Positions 16,679 to 25,943 of a stretch of DNA of 44,833 nt are shown here, piece after piece. The notes beneath the pieces are model-generated. The model was not told the DNA's origin. It worked only from the letters and a program-made list of their open reading frames with translations, and did not search any database. Position 1 is the stretch's first letter. Every line of letters begins with the position of its first letter. Made by a program: the position numbers and the translations under genes. Source of the DNA: Prochlorococcus sp. scB243_495L20 (GTDB taxonomy: Bacteria; Cyanobacteriota; Cyanobacteriia; PCC-6307; Cyanobiaceae). Where the stretch lies: the NCBI GenBank assembly GCA_000634215.1, contig JFLX01000079.1:1-44833 (forward strand), given 5' to 3'.

Positions 16679-18148
16679 ATGAAAAGAAGGCAAGGTTGGC
16701 TTTTCTTTATTATATTTCTACTTACTTTATCTGTTTATCTATTAATAAATTATCCCTTACAGTTGGGATTAGATTTACAAGGGGGTTCTCAACTTACACT
16801 TCAAATTATTAAAGAGGAAGGTAAGGTAACAAGAGATGAACTTGAAGCAGTTAATTCGGTTATAGATAAGCGCGTTAACAATTTAGGAGTTTCTGAGTCT
16901 AATTTGCAAACCCTCGGTGGAGATCAATTGATTTTAGAATTACCAGGTGAACAAAATCCATTATTTGCTTCAAGGGTATTAGGTAAGACTGCTTTATTAG
17001 AATTTAGAACCCAAAAAGAAGGAACCTCTACAGATTTAAAAAACCTGCAACTACAAAGATTGAGTATTAAAGAATTAATTGAACAATATTCCACTGCAGA
17101 AAAAAGTCAAAATGATGATAATTTATTAAAAGTTATTCGAGATGATCTTAATGATATAGAGCAAGAATTGAATTATTCATCTACTAGTAATGATTTATAT
17201 GGGAAGTTAATTGAAATAAAAAAATATGTTAATAAAGAAATTACAAATTTATTTATTAAAACAGAATTATCTGGTAAGGATCTTATTAAAGCTGGAAGGA
17301 GACAAGAACAAACAAATAAAAATTGGGAAGTTTTATTAACTTTTAGTAATTCGGGAGGTGAAAAGTTTGCAGAAATTACAAAGTCAATTGCTGGCACCAA
17401 TCAACTTTTGGCTATCATTCTAGATGGCGAATCAATAAGTGAAGCCAGTGTTGGTAATCAGTTTTCCAATACTGGAATTACAGGTGGATCAGCAACAATA
17501 AGCGGTAATTTTAGTGCAGAAAATGCTAGAGAATTAGAAGTACAACTTAAAGGAGGCTCGTTGCCATTGCCAATCGAAATAGTAGAAACTAACACTATAG
17601 GAGCTCTGTTGGGATCTAAAAATATTTTTAAAAGTCTTTATGCAGCTATCAGTGGACTAATTTTTGTTGGCATATTTATGATTTTCAATTATAGAATCCT
17701 AGGTTTTGTCTCAGTTCTTTCTCTAGTACTTTATGGTTTCTTTAACTTAGCCCTATATTCTTTGATTCCTGTAACTTTGACTCTACCTGGAATATCTGGT
17801 CTTATACTCAGTATTGGTATGGCTGTTGATGCAAATATCCTAATATTTGAGAGAATTAGAGAAGAATTATATGATGGTAATACACTTACAAGATCTATTG
17901 ATAGCGGTTTTCAAAGAGCTAATTCATCCATAGTTGATGGCCATATTACAACTCTTCTAAGTTGTTTTGTATTGTTCTTATTAGGGACAAATTTTGTTAA
18001 GGGTTTTGCCGCCACATTGGGTATTGGAGTCTTAATAAGCTTGTTTACCTCATTAAATTGTTCTAAAACTATTTTGCGATTTTTTACAACATATCAATCT
18101 TTGAGACAAAAAAATCTCTATCTGCCAAGGAATAATTTTTCAAATTAA
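16679..18148 (+). CDS. secD: Protein translocase subunit SecD
   Basis: SecD works with SecF and SecYEG, using the proton gradient to help pull exported proteins across the membrane. The 489-residue protein has an N-terminal helix, then the GLDLQGGSQLTLQI motif near residue 30, the first periplasmic domain (VNNLGVSE), and a five-helix C-terminal block with the LGSKNIFKS to SIGMAVDANILIFERIREE signature. A hydrophilic, coiled-coil-like insertion near residues 120-190 is rich in Lys, Glu and Asn and lies within the periplasmic domain. secF follows by 20 bases. Confidence 0.97.
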   Translation: MKRRQGWLFFIIFLLTLSVYLLINYPLQLGLDLQGGSQLTLQIIKEEGKVTRDELEAVNSVIDKRVNNLGVSESNLQTLGGDQLILELPGEQNPLFASRVLGKTALLEFRTQKEGTSTDLKNLQLQRLSIKELIEQYSTAEKSQNDDNLLKVIRDDLNDIEQELNYSSTSNDLYGKLIEIKKYVNKEITNLFIKTELSGKDLIKAGRRQEQTNKNWEVLLTFSNSGGEKFAEITKSIAGTNQLLAIILDGESISEASVGNQFSNTGITGGSATISGNFSAENARELEVQLKGGSLPLPIEIVETNTIGALLGSKNIFKSLYAAISGLIFVGIFMIFNYRILGFVSVLSLVLYGFFNLALYSLIPVTLTLPGISGLILSIGMAVDANILIFERIREELYDGNTLTRSIDSGFQRANSSIVDGHITTLLSCFVLFLLGTNFVKGFAATLGIGVLISLFTSLNCSKTILRFFTTYQSLRQKNLYLPRNNFSN

Positions 18149-18168
18149 ATTTTTATTTCTAATTTCCC

Positions 18169-19083
18169 ATGAAATACAATCTAGAATTAATAAATAATAA
18201 AAAAAAGATTATTGGTTTTTCAACTTTTCTTCTTTTGTTGAGTCTTCTAGGAATTTTATATTCTACTTTTAATACATCTTATAAGAAACCTATAAATTTA
18301 GGGATGGATTTTGTTGGTGGAAATGAACTAAGGATAGAAAGAGTTTGTGAAGTGGAATGTACTAATCTTTCCCCAGATTCAGTTTTGGAAAATTTAAAAG
18401 AGATCTCTAAAAATAAAAATGTTTTAAATAATCTTAAATTACAATTCCAAAATAATAATAAATTAATTTCAATTAGAACACCTTATTTAAGTATTGAAGA
18501 ATCAAATAATCTTATTTCTAATCTAGATAATATTGTAGGCCCTCTGAATTATGAGAGTAAGGACTCAAGATTAATAGGTCCAAAGCTTGGGAAAAGATTA
18601 CTTACTAATTGTGTTACTTCATTGTTGGTTTCTTTATTGGCAATATCTTTATATATAACCATTAGATTTGACAAAAAATATGCATTATTAGCTTTATTAG
18701 CTTTATTCCATGATTTATTAATTGTTTTCGGTATATTTTCCTGGTTGGGGATTATATTATCTGTCGAGGTAAATAGTTTATTTGCAGTGTCCTTGCTAAC
18801 TATTGCTGGTTATTCTGTAAATGATACTGTTGTTATTTTTGATAGAATACGTGAGAATTTAAAATCAAAGAAAGATGGCTATAACGAAACCATTCAGTTA
18901 TCAGTAAACGAATCATTTAGGAGAACAACGTTTACCAGTATTACAACCCTTATCCCATTATTAAGCATAATCTTGTTTGGATCTTACTCGTTATTTTGGT
19001 TTTCCTTAGCCTTATCGTTAGGAATTATAGTTGGAAGTTATTCAAGTATTTTATTGGCTCCATCTTTGTTGCTTAAAGACTGA
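18169..19083 (+). CDS. secF: Protein translocase subunit SecF
   Basis: SecF is the partner of SecD in protein export. The 304-residue protein has an N-terminal membrane helix, the MDFVGGNELRI motif near residue 46, a short periplasmic domain, and five C-terminal helices containing TIAGYSVNDTVVIFDRIREN and SVNESFRRTTFTSITT. The start is ATG at 18169. It belongs to the pdhB-secD-secF unit, and a 60-residue membrane gene follows by 18 bases. Confidence 0.97.
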   Translation: MKYNLELINNKKKIIGFSTFLLLLSLLGILYSTFNTSYKKPINLGMDFVGGNELRIERVCEVECTNLSPDSVLENLKEISKNKNVLNNLKLQFQNNNKLISIRTPYLSIEESNNLISNLDNIVGPLNYESKDSRLIGPKLGKRLLTNCVTSLLVSLLAISLYITIRFDKKYALLALLALFHDLLIVFGIFSWLGIILSVEVNSLFAVSLLTIAGYSVNDTVVIFDRIRENLKSKKDGYNETIQLSVNESFRRTTFTSITTLIPLLSIILFGSYSLFWFSLALSLGIIVGSYSSILLAPSLLLKD

Positions 19084-19101
19084 GCTTATGGTTCTAATAA
19101 T

Positions 19102-19284
19102 ATGAAATTAAATTACTATTTAATAATTTTATTTTCTTTAGTATTAATAGATCTTTCTACTGAGTTAAGAATATTGTTTGATCATTTTACTTTTAGTTCA
19201 TTATATTTTGCCATTGGTAAACATCCCTTAGCTTTCTTTATACTTCTTTCATATCCATATTTATATAAAAAATTAATTAAGTAG
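19102..19284 (+). CDS. 60-residue hypothetical membrane protein
   Basis: I do not recognise a named family. The protein has two hydrophobic stretches (YYLIILFSLVLIDL near residues 5-18 and HPLAFFILLSYPYLY near 41-55) joined by a loop containing TELRILFDHFTFSS. The lysine-rich ends suggest an inner-membrane protein. It follows secF by 18 bases on the same strand, so it is probably co-transcribed, and it ends three bases before the convergent transporter gene. The clean start, tight spacing and hydrophobic pattern support a real gene. Confidence 0.6.
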   Translation: MKLNYYLIILFSLVLIDLSTELRILFDHFTFSSLYFAIGKHPLAFFILLSYPYLYKKLIK

Positions 19285-19287
19285 TTT

Positions 19288-20331
19288 TTAAATATCTTTA
19301 ATTGATTCTTTGATTATTACCTGTATTACTACAGCTAATGGAAGAGATAGAATTAAGCCTAATGGACCAAAAATGAAAGTGAATCCAAATTGTGAAATTA
19401 ATGTTAGGCCAGGTAGTAAATTTGCTTTTTTCTTCATTATAGATGGCATTATTATATAGCTTTCAATATTTTGAATGATTACATATGCACCAAATACGAC
19501 CATTGGCTTCCAAAAATTATCTAATAGTGCAATTGAGATAGGAAATATACCACTAATAACTGGACCTATATTTGGAATTACATTAAGAACCATCGCTATT
19601 AAAGCATTTGAGACAACATATTTGACATCTAATATAGATAAAACTATTAATGATAATAAACCTACTGATAATGAGCTTATGACCATAGAAAAGGTCCAAT
19701 TTGATAATGCAATATTACATTTTTCCAGAATATTTCTAAATTTATTACGGTAATTTTTTGGTATTAATAGAAGTATATTTTCTTTATATTGTTTTGGTTC
19801 AATAGAAATCATCAAACTAACAGCTAATACGAAAATTAATTTCAAAAGGCCTGAACCAAGATTACCCGCTATATTTATTAAATTCTTAAAACTTTCTTGA
19901 ATAGCTTTAGCAATGGTTGAGACATCTGGAATTGTTACTACATTATTTATAAGATTGAATATGTCTACTGCGTTGTCTGATTTTTCGCCATAAAAGAGGT
20001 TATTCAGTTTATTCAGATTTGTATTAATCAAAATATTTATTTTTGATAAACCATTTGGAATATCAACTAGTATTTCATTAAATTCATTTATGAACGGAGG
20101 CAATACAAGAATAAAAATTGTAAAAACTATTACTGATATAATAGTTAATACAAGAAACAAAGAAAGTGATCGAGGAATTTTCAATCCCTTTTGCATTTGA
20201 TTACATAAATTACATACAATATTTGAAATTACTAAAGAACAAATTATTAGTAGAAGAAAATCTCTTAAAGTCCATATTATTAACGAAGTGATTAATATTA
20301 CTACTAACTTGAAATATGATGAACTACTCAA
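19288..20331 (-). CDS. AI-2E/PerM-family transporter
   Basis: The 347-residue protein has about seven to eight membrane segments and the AI-2E/PerM layout: two N-terminal helices, a helical loop (FINEFNEILVDIPNGLSKI), then the C-terminal block with NVIPNIGPVISGIFPISIALL and the ending FGPLGLILSLPLAVVIQVI. Family members act as proton-coupled or Na+/H+ carriers or export quorum signals; the substrate here is unknown. The start codon is TTG at 20331, 13 bases after psb28 on the same strand. It converges with the 60-residue gene, leaving three bases between them. Confidence 0.85.
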   Translation of the reverse strand: MSSSSYFKLVVILITSLIIWTLRDFLLLIICSLVISNIVCNLCNQMQKGLKIPRSLSLFLVLTIISVIVFTIFILVLPPFINEFNEILVDIPNGLSKINILINTNLNKLNNLFYGEKSDNAVDIFNLINNVVTIPDVSTIAKAIQESFKNLINIAGNLGSGLLKLIFVLAVSLMISIEPKQYKENILLLIPKNYRNKFRNILEKCNIALSNWTFSMVISSLSVGLLSLIVLSILDVKYVVSNALIAMVLNVIPNIGPVISGIFPISIALLDNFWKPMVVFGAYVIIQNIESYIIMPSIMKKKANLLPGLTLISQFGFTFIFGPLGLILSLPLAVVIQVIIKESIKDI

Positions 20332-20344
20332 TTTTCAAAATACT

Positions 20345-20698
20345 CTAGTTCTTTTCAGAATATCCTAATCCATTTGTTTTGGCATAACTATTTGCAAATC
20401 TCATAAATCTATCAAAGTCTGATGTGTTCTTCCAGATATAAACTGCTTCTAAAAATATGGGTTCTCCATCAACAAACTTTACTTTAACTTCCCTAGTGAG
20501 TATTTCACCTTCTGAATCAATCATACGCATACCTGTGATTTCACCGTCTGTAATTGAAGATAATGCTTGAGGTTTTTCGAACAAAAATAATGCTTGGCCC
20601 GTTGTACCATCTTTACTCCTAGTCAGTCTTATTTCTGGCACTACTGGTTCATCAGTTCCCTCATAAAATTGTATTTTGGCAGTTTTATTTGCTGTCAT
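20345..20698 (-). CDS. psb28: Photosystem II assembly factor Psb28
   Basis: Psb28 binds early photosystem II intermediates containing CP47 on the cytoplasmic face and is absent from the mature complex. The 117-residue protein contains the family pattern [20 protein letters not shown] at residues 9-28, then [26 protein letters not shown] and the C-terminal [16 protein letters not shown]. The start is ATG. It lies between mnmH and the AI-2E-family transporter on the minus strand, 60 bases after mnmH. Confidence 0.95.
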   Translation of the reverse strand: MTANKTAKIQFYEGTDEPVVPEIRLTRSKDGTTGQALFLFEKPQALSSITDGEITGMRMIDSEGEILTREVKVKFVDGEPIFLEAVYIWKNTSDFDRFMRFANSYAKTNGLGYSEKN

Positions 20699-20758
20699 AA
20701 AATTCGATTAATAATTTTTTATCTTAGGAAATATTTTTCACATTCGTTTGTAATTAAT

Positions 20759-21799
20759 TTATAAAACATTATTTATTAACTCTAAAATACTTTCATCATA
20801 TTTTTTATCTGTTAAATCTAATAACTTTATATTTGTTTTTCCAACCTTTTCAAATTCATAACACTTATCGTAATAATCCAGAACTGATCTGCAGACTAAG
20901 TCCCATTTTTCATTGTTAATTGATTCCAGAGCTATTTTTGTTCTTTGCGGTCCTAATCTTTTTTTTATCCTTAATACAGATTCTTGGAGTTCCTCTTTCT
21001 TAAAAACGCTATAAGTATTTATCAACTCATCTAACCTGTTTGATTCGCTTCTTAAAATTTCAATTCTCCTAGAATTTTTCATCTGATTGAAGAATTCATG
21101 AGGAATTTTGCATTTACCTATATTTGCACTTTCAGCCTCTACAAAAATATCATTAGAGCATTTAAATGATTTTAATTTTTCTGCAATTATATTTTCAAAT
21201 TGTTCATTTGAAGGTTGTTTTTTCATTCCTAAACCTCCAAATGTACTTCCTCTATGACAAGCAAATCCTTCAAGATCAATAGTTTGATATTTATATTTCT
21301 CAAGTAATGATAATAATCTTGTCTTCCCTGTGCCTGTTTTTCCGCTTATAACTACTATATTCATTTTTTTTGAAAAACTATCTAATACCCATTTTCTATA
21401 TATTTTGTATCCTCCTTTAAGTGTTATTGGATTTAATTTATATTTTTCTAGTAGCCAAGCAATGCTTTGTGAACGCATTCCTCCTCTCGAGCAATATATT
21501 TTGATAAAAAATACATTATTTTTTTTTGGATTAGTTTCATAAGAATCAATACTCATGAATAAATTATCAAGAAGTAATTCCATTTTTTTTTCAAAAAATT
21601 TTAATCCCTCTATGACAGCTTTTTTTCTTCCTTCTTTTTTATAAATCGTGCCAATTATAGATCTCTCATCATTATCAAATAATGGAATGTTAATAGAATT
21701 AGGCAGGTGTCCTTTATAATATTCACTCGGGCTTCTAACATCTATAAGTGGCCCTTTAAAACTTCTAAATTTCTCTAGTTCTTTTCTTTTGAAATACAT
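20759..21799 (-). CDS. mnmH: tRNA 2-selenouridine synthase (MnmH/YbbB-like)
   Basis: MnmH replaces sulfur in 2-thiouridine at the tRNA wobble position with selenium by way of a geranylated intermediate. The 346-residue protein has an N-terminal rhodanese domain (LIDVRSPSEYYKGHLPNSINI) with the reactive Cys103 in IYCSRGGMRSQS. A P-loop domain follows with GKTGTGKTRL near residue 153. Both parts match the E. coli enzyme. It is divergent from the GUN4-domain gene, 35 bases away. Whether selenium is really used depends on a selenophosphate synthase gene, which is not in the window. Confidence 0.9.
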   Translation of the reverse strand: MYFKRKELEKFRSFKGPLIDVRSPSEYYKGHLPNSINIPLFDNDERSIIGTIYKKEGRKKAVIEGLKFFEKKMELLLDNLFMSIDSYETNPKKNNVFFIKIYCSRGGMRSQSIAWLLEKYKLNPITLKGGYKIYRKWVLDSFSKKMNIVVISGKTGTGKTRLLSLLEKYKYQTIDLEGFACHRGSTFGGLGMKKQPSNEQFENIIAEKLKSFKCSNDIFVEAESANIGKCKIPHEFFNQMKNSRRIEILRSESNRLDELINTYSVFKKEELQESVLRIKKRLGPQRTKIALESINNEKWDLVCRSVLDYYDKCYEFEKVGKTNIKLLDLTDKKYDESILELINNVL

Positions 21800-21834
21800 G
21801 GATAGTTTTTATTTTTTTAGATTGATTTTTTAAA

Positions 21835-22554
21835 ATGAATAACAAAGAACAAGATAACTATAATAATGCTACTTTAGATCTGATAAAAAAATTTGTTGAT
21901 TCTAATCAAAGAAAAAGGATAAATTCCTTAACTCAAATAGAATCTGAAGTCGAAAATATTTTTAATCTTGGCGCTTCACTTTTTGATATCTTTGATAGTG
22001 AAGGAGATGACTGGGCTGCTGGTTGGATATTGCAAGTTTTAAAAAAATTTAAGCCTGAATTCTTTGAAAACTCCAAATTCAATAATTGGTTTAATACATA
22101 TTCAGATATTGATATCAATTATGAAGATTTGCAATTGATGTTGGTTGAGCAGAAATTTGAAGAGGCTGATAGACTAACAAGTTCTTATTTACGCAAGTTA
22201 GCTGGAAAATTAGCTGAAAAACGTGGATATGTTTTCTATAGTGAAGTCAAGAATATGCCAGTTAAAGATTTAGAAACAATAGATAGATTATGGACTATTT
22301 ATTCTACTGGTAGATTTGGATTCTCAATTCAGGCTAAGATATTAAAATCAGTAGGGAAAAAATATGAATTAATGTGGCCGAAAATAGGTTGGAAAAAAGA
22401 GGGTTTATGGACTAGATATCCTGGATCTTTTTGCTGGTCATTGGATGCTCCTGATGGTCATATGCCTTTAATAAATCAACTAAGAGGAGTGAGACTTATG
22501 GACTCCATACTACGCCATCCTGCTATTGCAGTAAGACATAATAATATTCTTTAA
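21835..22554 (+). CDS. GUN4-domain protein
   Basis: GUN4 proteins bind protoporphyrin IX or its Mg form and stimulate magnesium chelatase, the entry to chlorophyll synthesis. The 239-residue protein has a helical N-terminal region (about residues 1-90) and a C-terminal GUN4 core. The core has the motifs LWTIYSTGRFGFSIQAKI near residue 157, WKKEGLWTRYPGSFCWSLDAPDGHMPL near 192 and LRGVRLMDSILRHPAI. It fits the two-domain cyanobacterial form. The start is ATG. Cyanobacteria may carry more than one GUN4-domain gene, so I leave the symbol blank. Confidence 0.9.
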   Translation: MNNKEQDNYNNATLDLIKKFVDSNQRKRINSLTQIESEVENIFNLGASLFDIFDSEGDDWAAGWILQVLKKFKPEFFENSKFNNWFNTYSDIDINYEDLQLMLVEQKFEEADRLTSSYLRKLAGKLAEKRGYVFYSEVKNMPVKDLETIDRLWTIYSTGRFGFSIQAKILKSVGKKYELMWPKIGWKKEGLWTRYPGSFCWSLDAPDGHMPLINQLRGVRLMDSILRHPAIAVRHNNIL

Positions 22555-22602
22555 ATTGAGGTATTTAATGAGTTAAAATTAAGATAGTATCAAAATATTA
22601 TT

Positions 22603-23037
22603 ATGTCCTTATTTCGGGGCAAAAATATTTTAAAAAAATTTTTTAAAAGACCAAGAATTAACTGGTCAAACTACGAATTCGAATCAACATTACAATTAAA
22701 TGAGTTTGTCGATCAATTATTAGAACCTATTAAAAATTCTCAATCAAGCTATCTGATAAAACTTGGTTTACATGAAGCTCTAGTTAACGCAGTAAAACAT
22801 GGAAATAATTTAGATCCAAAAAAGAATATTAGAGTAAGAAGAATAATTACACCTAATTGGTGTGTTTGGCAAATTCAAGACCAAGGGAATGGTTTAGAAA
22901 TAAAAAAAAGAGACTACAAATTACCAAAAAATATAAGTAGTGTTAATGGCCGTGGCCTATATATTATTAATGAATGTTTTGATGATATTAGATGGAGTAG
23001 TAAAGGTAATAGGCTTCAGTTGGCTTTAAAAAGGTAA
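22603..23037 (+). CDS. RsbW-like ATP-binding protein (HATPase_c_2)
   Basis: The 144-residue protein has a Bergerat-fold ATPase core. The N-box is HEALVNAVKHGN near residue 61, the first glycine motif is DQGNGLE near 97, and NGRGLYIINECFD near 118 forms the second. This is the anti-sigma-factor/serine kinase type (RsbW, SpoIIAB). No partner sigma factor, anti-anti-sigma factor or phosphatase lies beside it, so the target is unknown. It follows the GUN4 gene by 48 bases. Its last 12 bases overlap the convergent downstream gene. Confidence 0.85.
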   Translation: MSLFRGKNILKKFFKRPRINWSNYEFESTLQLNEFVDQLLEPIKNSQSSYLIKLGLHEALVNAVKHGNNLDPKKNIRVRRIITPNWCVWQIQDQGNGLEIKKRDYKLPKNISSVNGRGLYIINECFDDIRWSSKGNRLQLALKR

Positions 23038-23280
23038 TTTTTTACTAGGACAAGGTTGATCTACGTTAATTTCTTTTAACCATTTAATACTTTCTTCTAT
23101 GAACTCAATAGTTTCCTTTTCATTGCAAGAAATAATTAGATGGCATAATCCTGCCGAAATTAGTTCTGCAGATCGTTTATATTTATTTCCTTTATATTTA
23201 TGCCAGTTGTTGTGATCAATCTTTAATTTGTCATTAAGACTCTGAACAAGCTGGATGGTTTCTTTATCCCAATAGGCCAT
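23026..23280 (-). CDS. Small conserved cyanobacterial protein (DUF6439-like)
   Basis: The 84-residue soluble protein is mostly alpha-helical, with the pattern WHKYKGNKYKRSAELISAGL near residues 26-45 followed by CHLIISCNEKETIEFIEESI. I believe this is the cyanobacterial DUF6439 family, but I am not certain of the number. No catalytic motif is visible. It follows the methyltransferase gene by 12 bases, so they are probably one transcript. Its 3' end overlaps the RsbW-like gene by 12 bases on the opposite strand. Confidence 0.65.
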   Translation of the reverse strand: MAYWDKETIQLVQSLNDKLKIDHNNWHKYKGNKYKRSAELISAGLCHLIISCNEKETIEFIEESIKWLKEINVDQPCPSKKLPF

Positions 23281-23292
23281 AGAAGTTTTTGT

Positions 23293-24348
23293 TTACTTTA
23301 CAGCAGACCATACTTTCGTCATAAAAAAAGAATTTGATTTTACATCTTTAAACCCTACTTCCTTAATTTTAGAATCAATATCCTCTTTTATGTAATCACA
23401 ATAAAAAGGCTCATGAAAAGATTTATAGAAGTTTTCCATTACAGAGGTAAAGTCAGGTGAATCACTTATTTGAATTGAATCAGCTAAAACTAAAATCCCC
23501 CCCGGTTCAAGAACTCTAAAAAATTCATCTAATACTTTAGCTCTTATTGTTCTAGGTAATTCATGAAATAAGTAAACACAAGAAATGCATTGAAAACTAT
23601 TATTTTCAAAAGGTAATTCTTCGGCATTACCTTTTATCAACTGAATTAAATCTCCCTCTAAATCTGAAATATATCTACTTGCCTCTTTTAAGTATGAATC
23701 AGATAAATCAATACCTGTAATTTTTTCTTTAGGAAATGCTGCTCTTAATTGTTTTAATGTTCTTCCTGATCCTGTAGCCACGTCAAGTATTTTTATAGAA
23801 CTTTTTTTTCTATCTCTAAAAATTTCTAGTCCTTCTTTTATTGGCTTAATTATTCTTCTCCTCATTGAGTCAGCACTACCATTGAAAAGTATCTCGACTT
23901 GTAGGTCATAAATACTAGCTGAAAAATCTGATAAATAACCATCTGTTTGATGATGAAAATTTCTCAAGTAATATTGAGGATAATTATCTTTATCAATTGA
24001 TTTGGGAAGATCATCAAAGTTTTGTTTTCTGCGTCTATCCCACGTATTAGGCATATCAAGCCAAATTTTAGGATATTGGGTTAGATATCTAAGCCATGGT
24101 TCATCAAACAATAATTTTTTTGGATATATATTTTTTTCTGCATCATTCCAATCTTCTTCTCTTAAGTTATCCATTGAATTTTGGATTTGAATTAGAAGGT
24201 CTCTATCTATATCAAAATTTTCAAGCTTTGAATCGGGAAGAATAAAGTTCATTAATCTTGAACTAATCTGCTTGTGAGCGAAACCTGCAATGCTTTTACT
24301 TTGTTGTAGCGTTTTGTATGCAATTTTTGAGATAGATTCCCTAGCCAT
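23293..24348 (-). CDS. Class I SAM-dependent methyltransferase
   Basis: The 351-residue protein has an N-terminal region of about 190 residues rich in aromatic and charged residues (LLFDEPWLRYLTQYPKIWLD). The Rossmann methyltransferase core follows, with motif I ILDVATGSGRTL near residue 194, GIDLSDSYLKEA, the motif IV region FQCISCVYLFHELP and ILVLADSIQ. The substrate cannot be read; similar cyanobacterial and plastid proteins exist that act on small molecules. I start at the ATG at 24348 (MARESISKIAYK). An upstream in-frame alternative at 24390 runs through the glnA terminator and is unlikely. Confidence 0.85.
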   Translation of the reverse strand: MARESISKIAYKTLQQSKSIAGFAHKQISSRLMNFILPDSKLENFDIDRDLLIQIQNSMDNLREEDWNDAEKNIYPKKLLFDEPWLRYLTQYPKIWLDMPNTWDRRRKQNFDDLPKSIDKDNYPQYYLRNFHHQTDGYLSDFSASIYDLQVEILFNGSADSMRRRIIKPIKEGLEIFRDRKKSSIKILDVATGSGRTLKQLRAAFPKEKITGIDLSDSYLKEASRYISDLEGDLIQLIKGNAEELPFENNSFQCISCVYLFHELPRTIRAKVLDEFFRVLEPGGILVLADSIQISDSPDFTSVMENFYKSFHEPFYCDYIKEDIDSKIKEVGFKDVKSNSFFMTKVWSAVK

Positions 24349-24376
24349 TTTTCGATTTATATATATATATTCCAAC

Positions 24377-24426
24377 AAAAAAATAATCAATTTGAGAATA
24401 ATTTGTGATATTTCTCAAATTGATTA
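24377..24426 (-). terminator. glnA: Intrinsic terminator downstream of glnA
   Basis: A perfect inverted repeat pairs 24384-24398 with 24412-24426 (15 base pairs; core arms AATCAATTTGAGAA and TTCTCAAATTGATT), with a 13-base loop. On the minus strand it is followed directly by seven T residues (24383-24377). It lies about 25 bases after the glnA stop, in the right orientation, and separates glnA from the methyltransferase gene. It is the clearest hairpin-plus-T-run in the window. Confidence 0.85.
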
Positions 24427-24450
24427 ATTAAAACTATTGTTTTCTTTTAT

Positions 24451-25872
24451 TTATGCATCGTAATACATGAAGAATTCGTGTGGATGAGGCCTTTGTCTTA
24501 GTTGTTGTACCTCTTCGTATTTTATATCGATAAAGTTATCAATAAAATCTTCAGTAAATACTCCACCAGCTAATAGATAATCCTTATCCGCTTTAAGCGC
24601 ATTAAGTGAGTCATTTAGAGATGATGGTACTGTATCAATTTTTGCAAGTTCATCAGCTGGAAGTTCAAATAAATCTACATCTACTCCATCACCAGGATCA
24701 ATTTGATTTTTAATTCCATCAATACCAGCAAGCATCATTACAGAGAATGCTAAGTAAGGATTTGCAAGTGCGTCACCTGATCTGAATTCTAATCTTTTAG
24801 CTTTAGGGCTTGGTCCTGTTAAAGGTATTCTTACCGCAGCTGATCTATTACCCTCAGAATAAACAAGATTTACAGGTGCTTCGAATCCTGGAACCAATCG
24901 TTTATAACTATTAGTGGTTGGGTTAGTAAATGCTAAGAATGATGGTGCATGTTTAAGTATGCCTCCAATGTACCATCTTGCTGTTTGAGATAAATTTGCA
25001 TATGACCCTTCACCAAAGAATAGTGGCTGTCCACTCTTCCATAAGCTTTGGTGAACATGCATTCCTGTTCCGTTGTCGTTAAAAACAGGTTTGGGCATAA
25101 ATGTTGCTGTTTTTCCATATTTTTTTGCAACATTTCTGACAACGTATTTATAAGTCATAACGTTATCAGCAGCATTTATTAACGAATCAAATTTCATTCC
25201 AAGCTCGTGTTGGCCTGCACCAGCAACTTCATGGTGATGTTTTTCAGTGGGAATACCTAATTCACCCATAAGAAGAAGCATCTCAGATCGGATGTCTTGG
25301 GCAGTATCATTTGGAGCTACTGGAAAATATCCTTCTTTGTATTGTATTTTGTATCCCAGGTTTCCCCCTTCTTCAATTCTCCCTGTATTCCATGGAGCTT
25401 CAATAGTATCTACACTATAAAAACAACCTCCTTCTTTAGAGTCATATCTAACATCATCAAATAAAAAGAATTCTGGTTCTGGTCCAAAAAATGCAGTATC
25501 TGCTATACCAGTGGAATCTAAATATTTTAATGCTTTTTGAGCTAAAGCTCTTGGACACCTATCATAAGGTTCCCCGCTTCTTGGCTCTTGAATAGAGCAA
25601 ATCATACTAAGAGTTTTATGCTTGTAAAAAGGATCTATCCATGCTGTACTTGCATCTGGAACCATTGACATGTCGGAGGCGTTAATTGCTTTCCAACCTC
25701 TTATTGATGAACCATCAAATGCTAGACCTTCTGTAAATGAATCCTCTTCTATCATGTCTGATGTAAGAGTTAAATGTTGCCATTTACCATGGATGTCTGT
25801 GAATTTTAAATCGATGAGTTCAATTCCTTCATCTTTAATTTGACTTAAAACATCTTGTGGAGACTTAGACAT
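24451..25872 (-). CDS. glnA: Type I glutamine synthetase
   Basis: GlnA joins ammonium and glutamate with ATP, the main entry of nitrogen in cyanobacteria. The protein is 473 residues from the ATG at 25872, the usual GSI length. Motifs include LTLTSDM then [12 protein letters not shown] near the N-terminus, [11 protein letters not shown], the ammonia/glutamate-binding [23 protein letters not shown] and [19 protein letters not shown]. An upstream TTG (25929) would add 19 residues and is unlikely. The residue at the adenylylation position of the enteric enzyme (Tyr397 in LYDLP) is Phe402 here (LFELP), so that control is absent. I found no clear GTA-N8-TAC NtcA box upstream. A strong terminator follows. 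Confidence 0.97.
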   Translation of the reverse strand: MSKSPQDVLSQIKDEGIELIDLKFTDIHGKWQHLTLTSDMIEEDSFTEGLAFDGSSIRGWKAINASDMSMVPDASTAWIDPFYKHKTLSMICSIQEPRSGEPYDRCPRALAQKALKYLDSTGIADTAFFGPEPEFFLFDDVRYDSKEGGCFYSVDTIEAPWNTGRIEEGGNLGYKIQYKEGYFPVAPNDTAQDIRSEMLLLMGELGIPTEKHHHEVAGAGQHELGMKFDSLINAADNVMTYKYVVRNVAKKYGKTATFMPKPVFNDNGTGMHVHQSLWKSGQPLFFGEGSYANLSQTARWYIGGILKHAPSFLAFTNPTTNSYKRLVPGFEAPVNLVYSEGNRSAAVRIPLTGPSPKAKRLEFRSGDALANPYLAFSVMMLAGIDGIKNQIDPGDGVDVDLFELPADELAKIDTVPSSLNDSLNALKADKDYLLAGGVFTEDFIDNFIDIKYEEVQQLRQRPHPHEFFMYYDA

Positions 25873-25943
25873 AACTTTTGAGATACCTTCTTTGAAATTA
25901 ATAACTTGATGATTCTTATTATGTATCAACCGTAACCTTTTTC

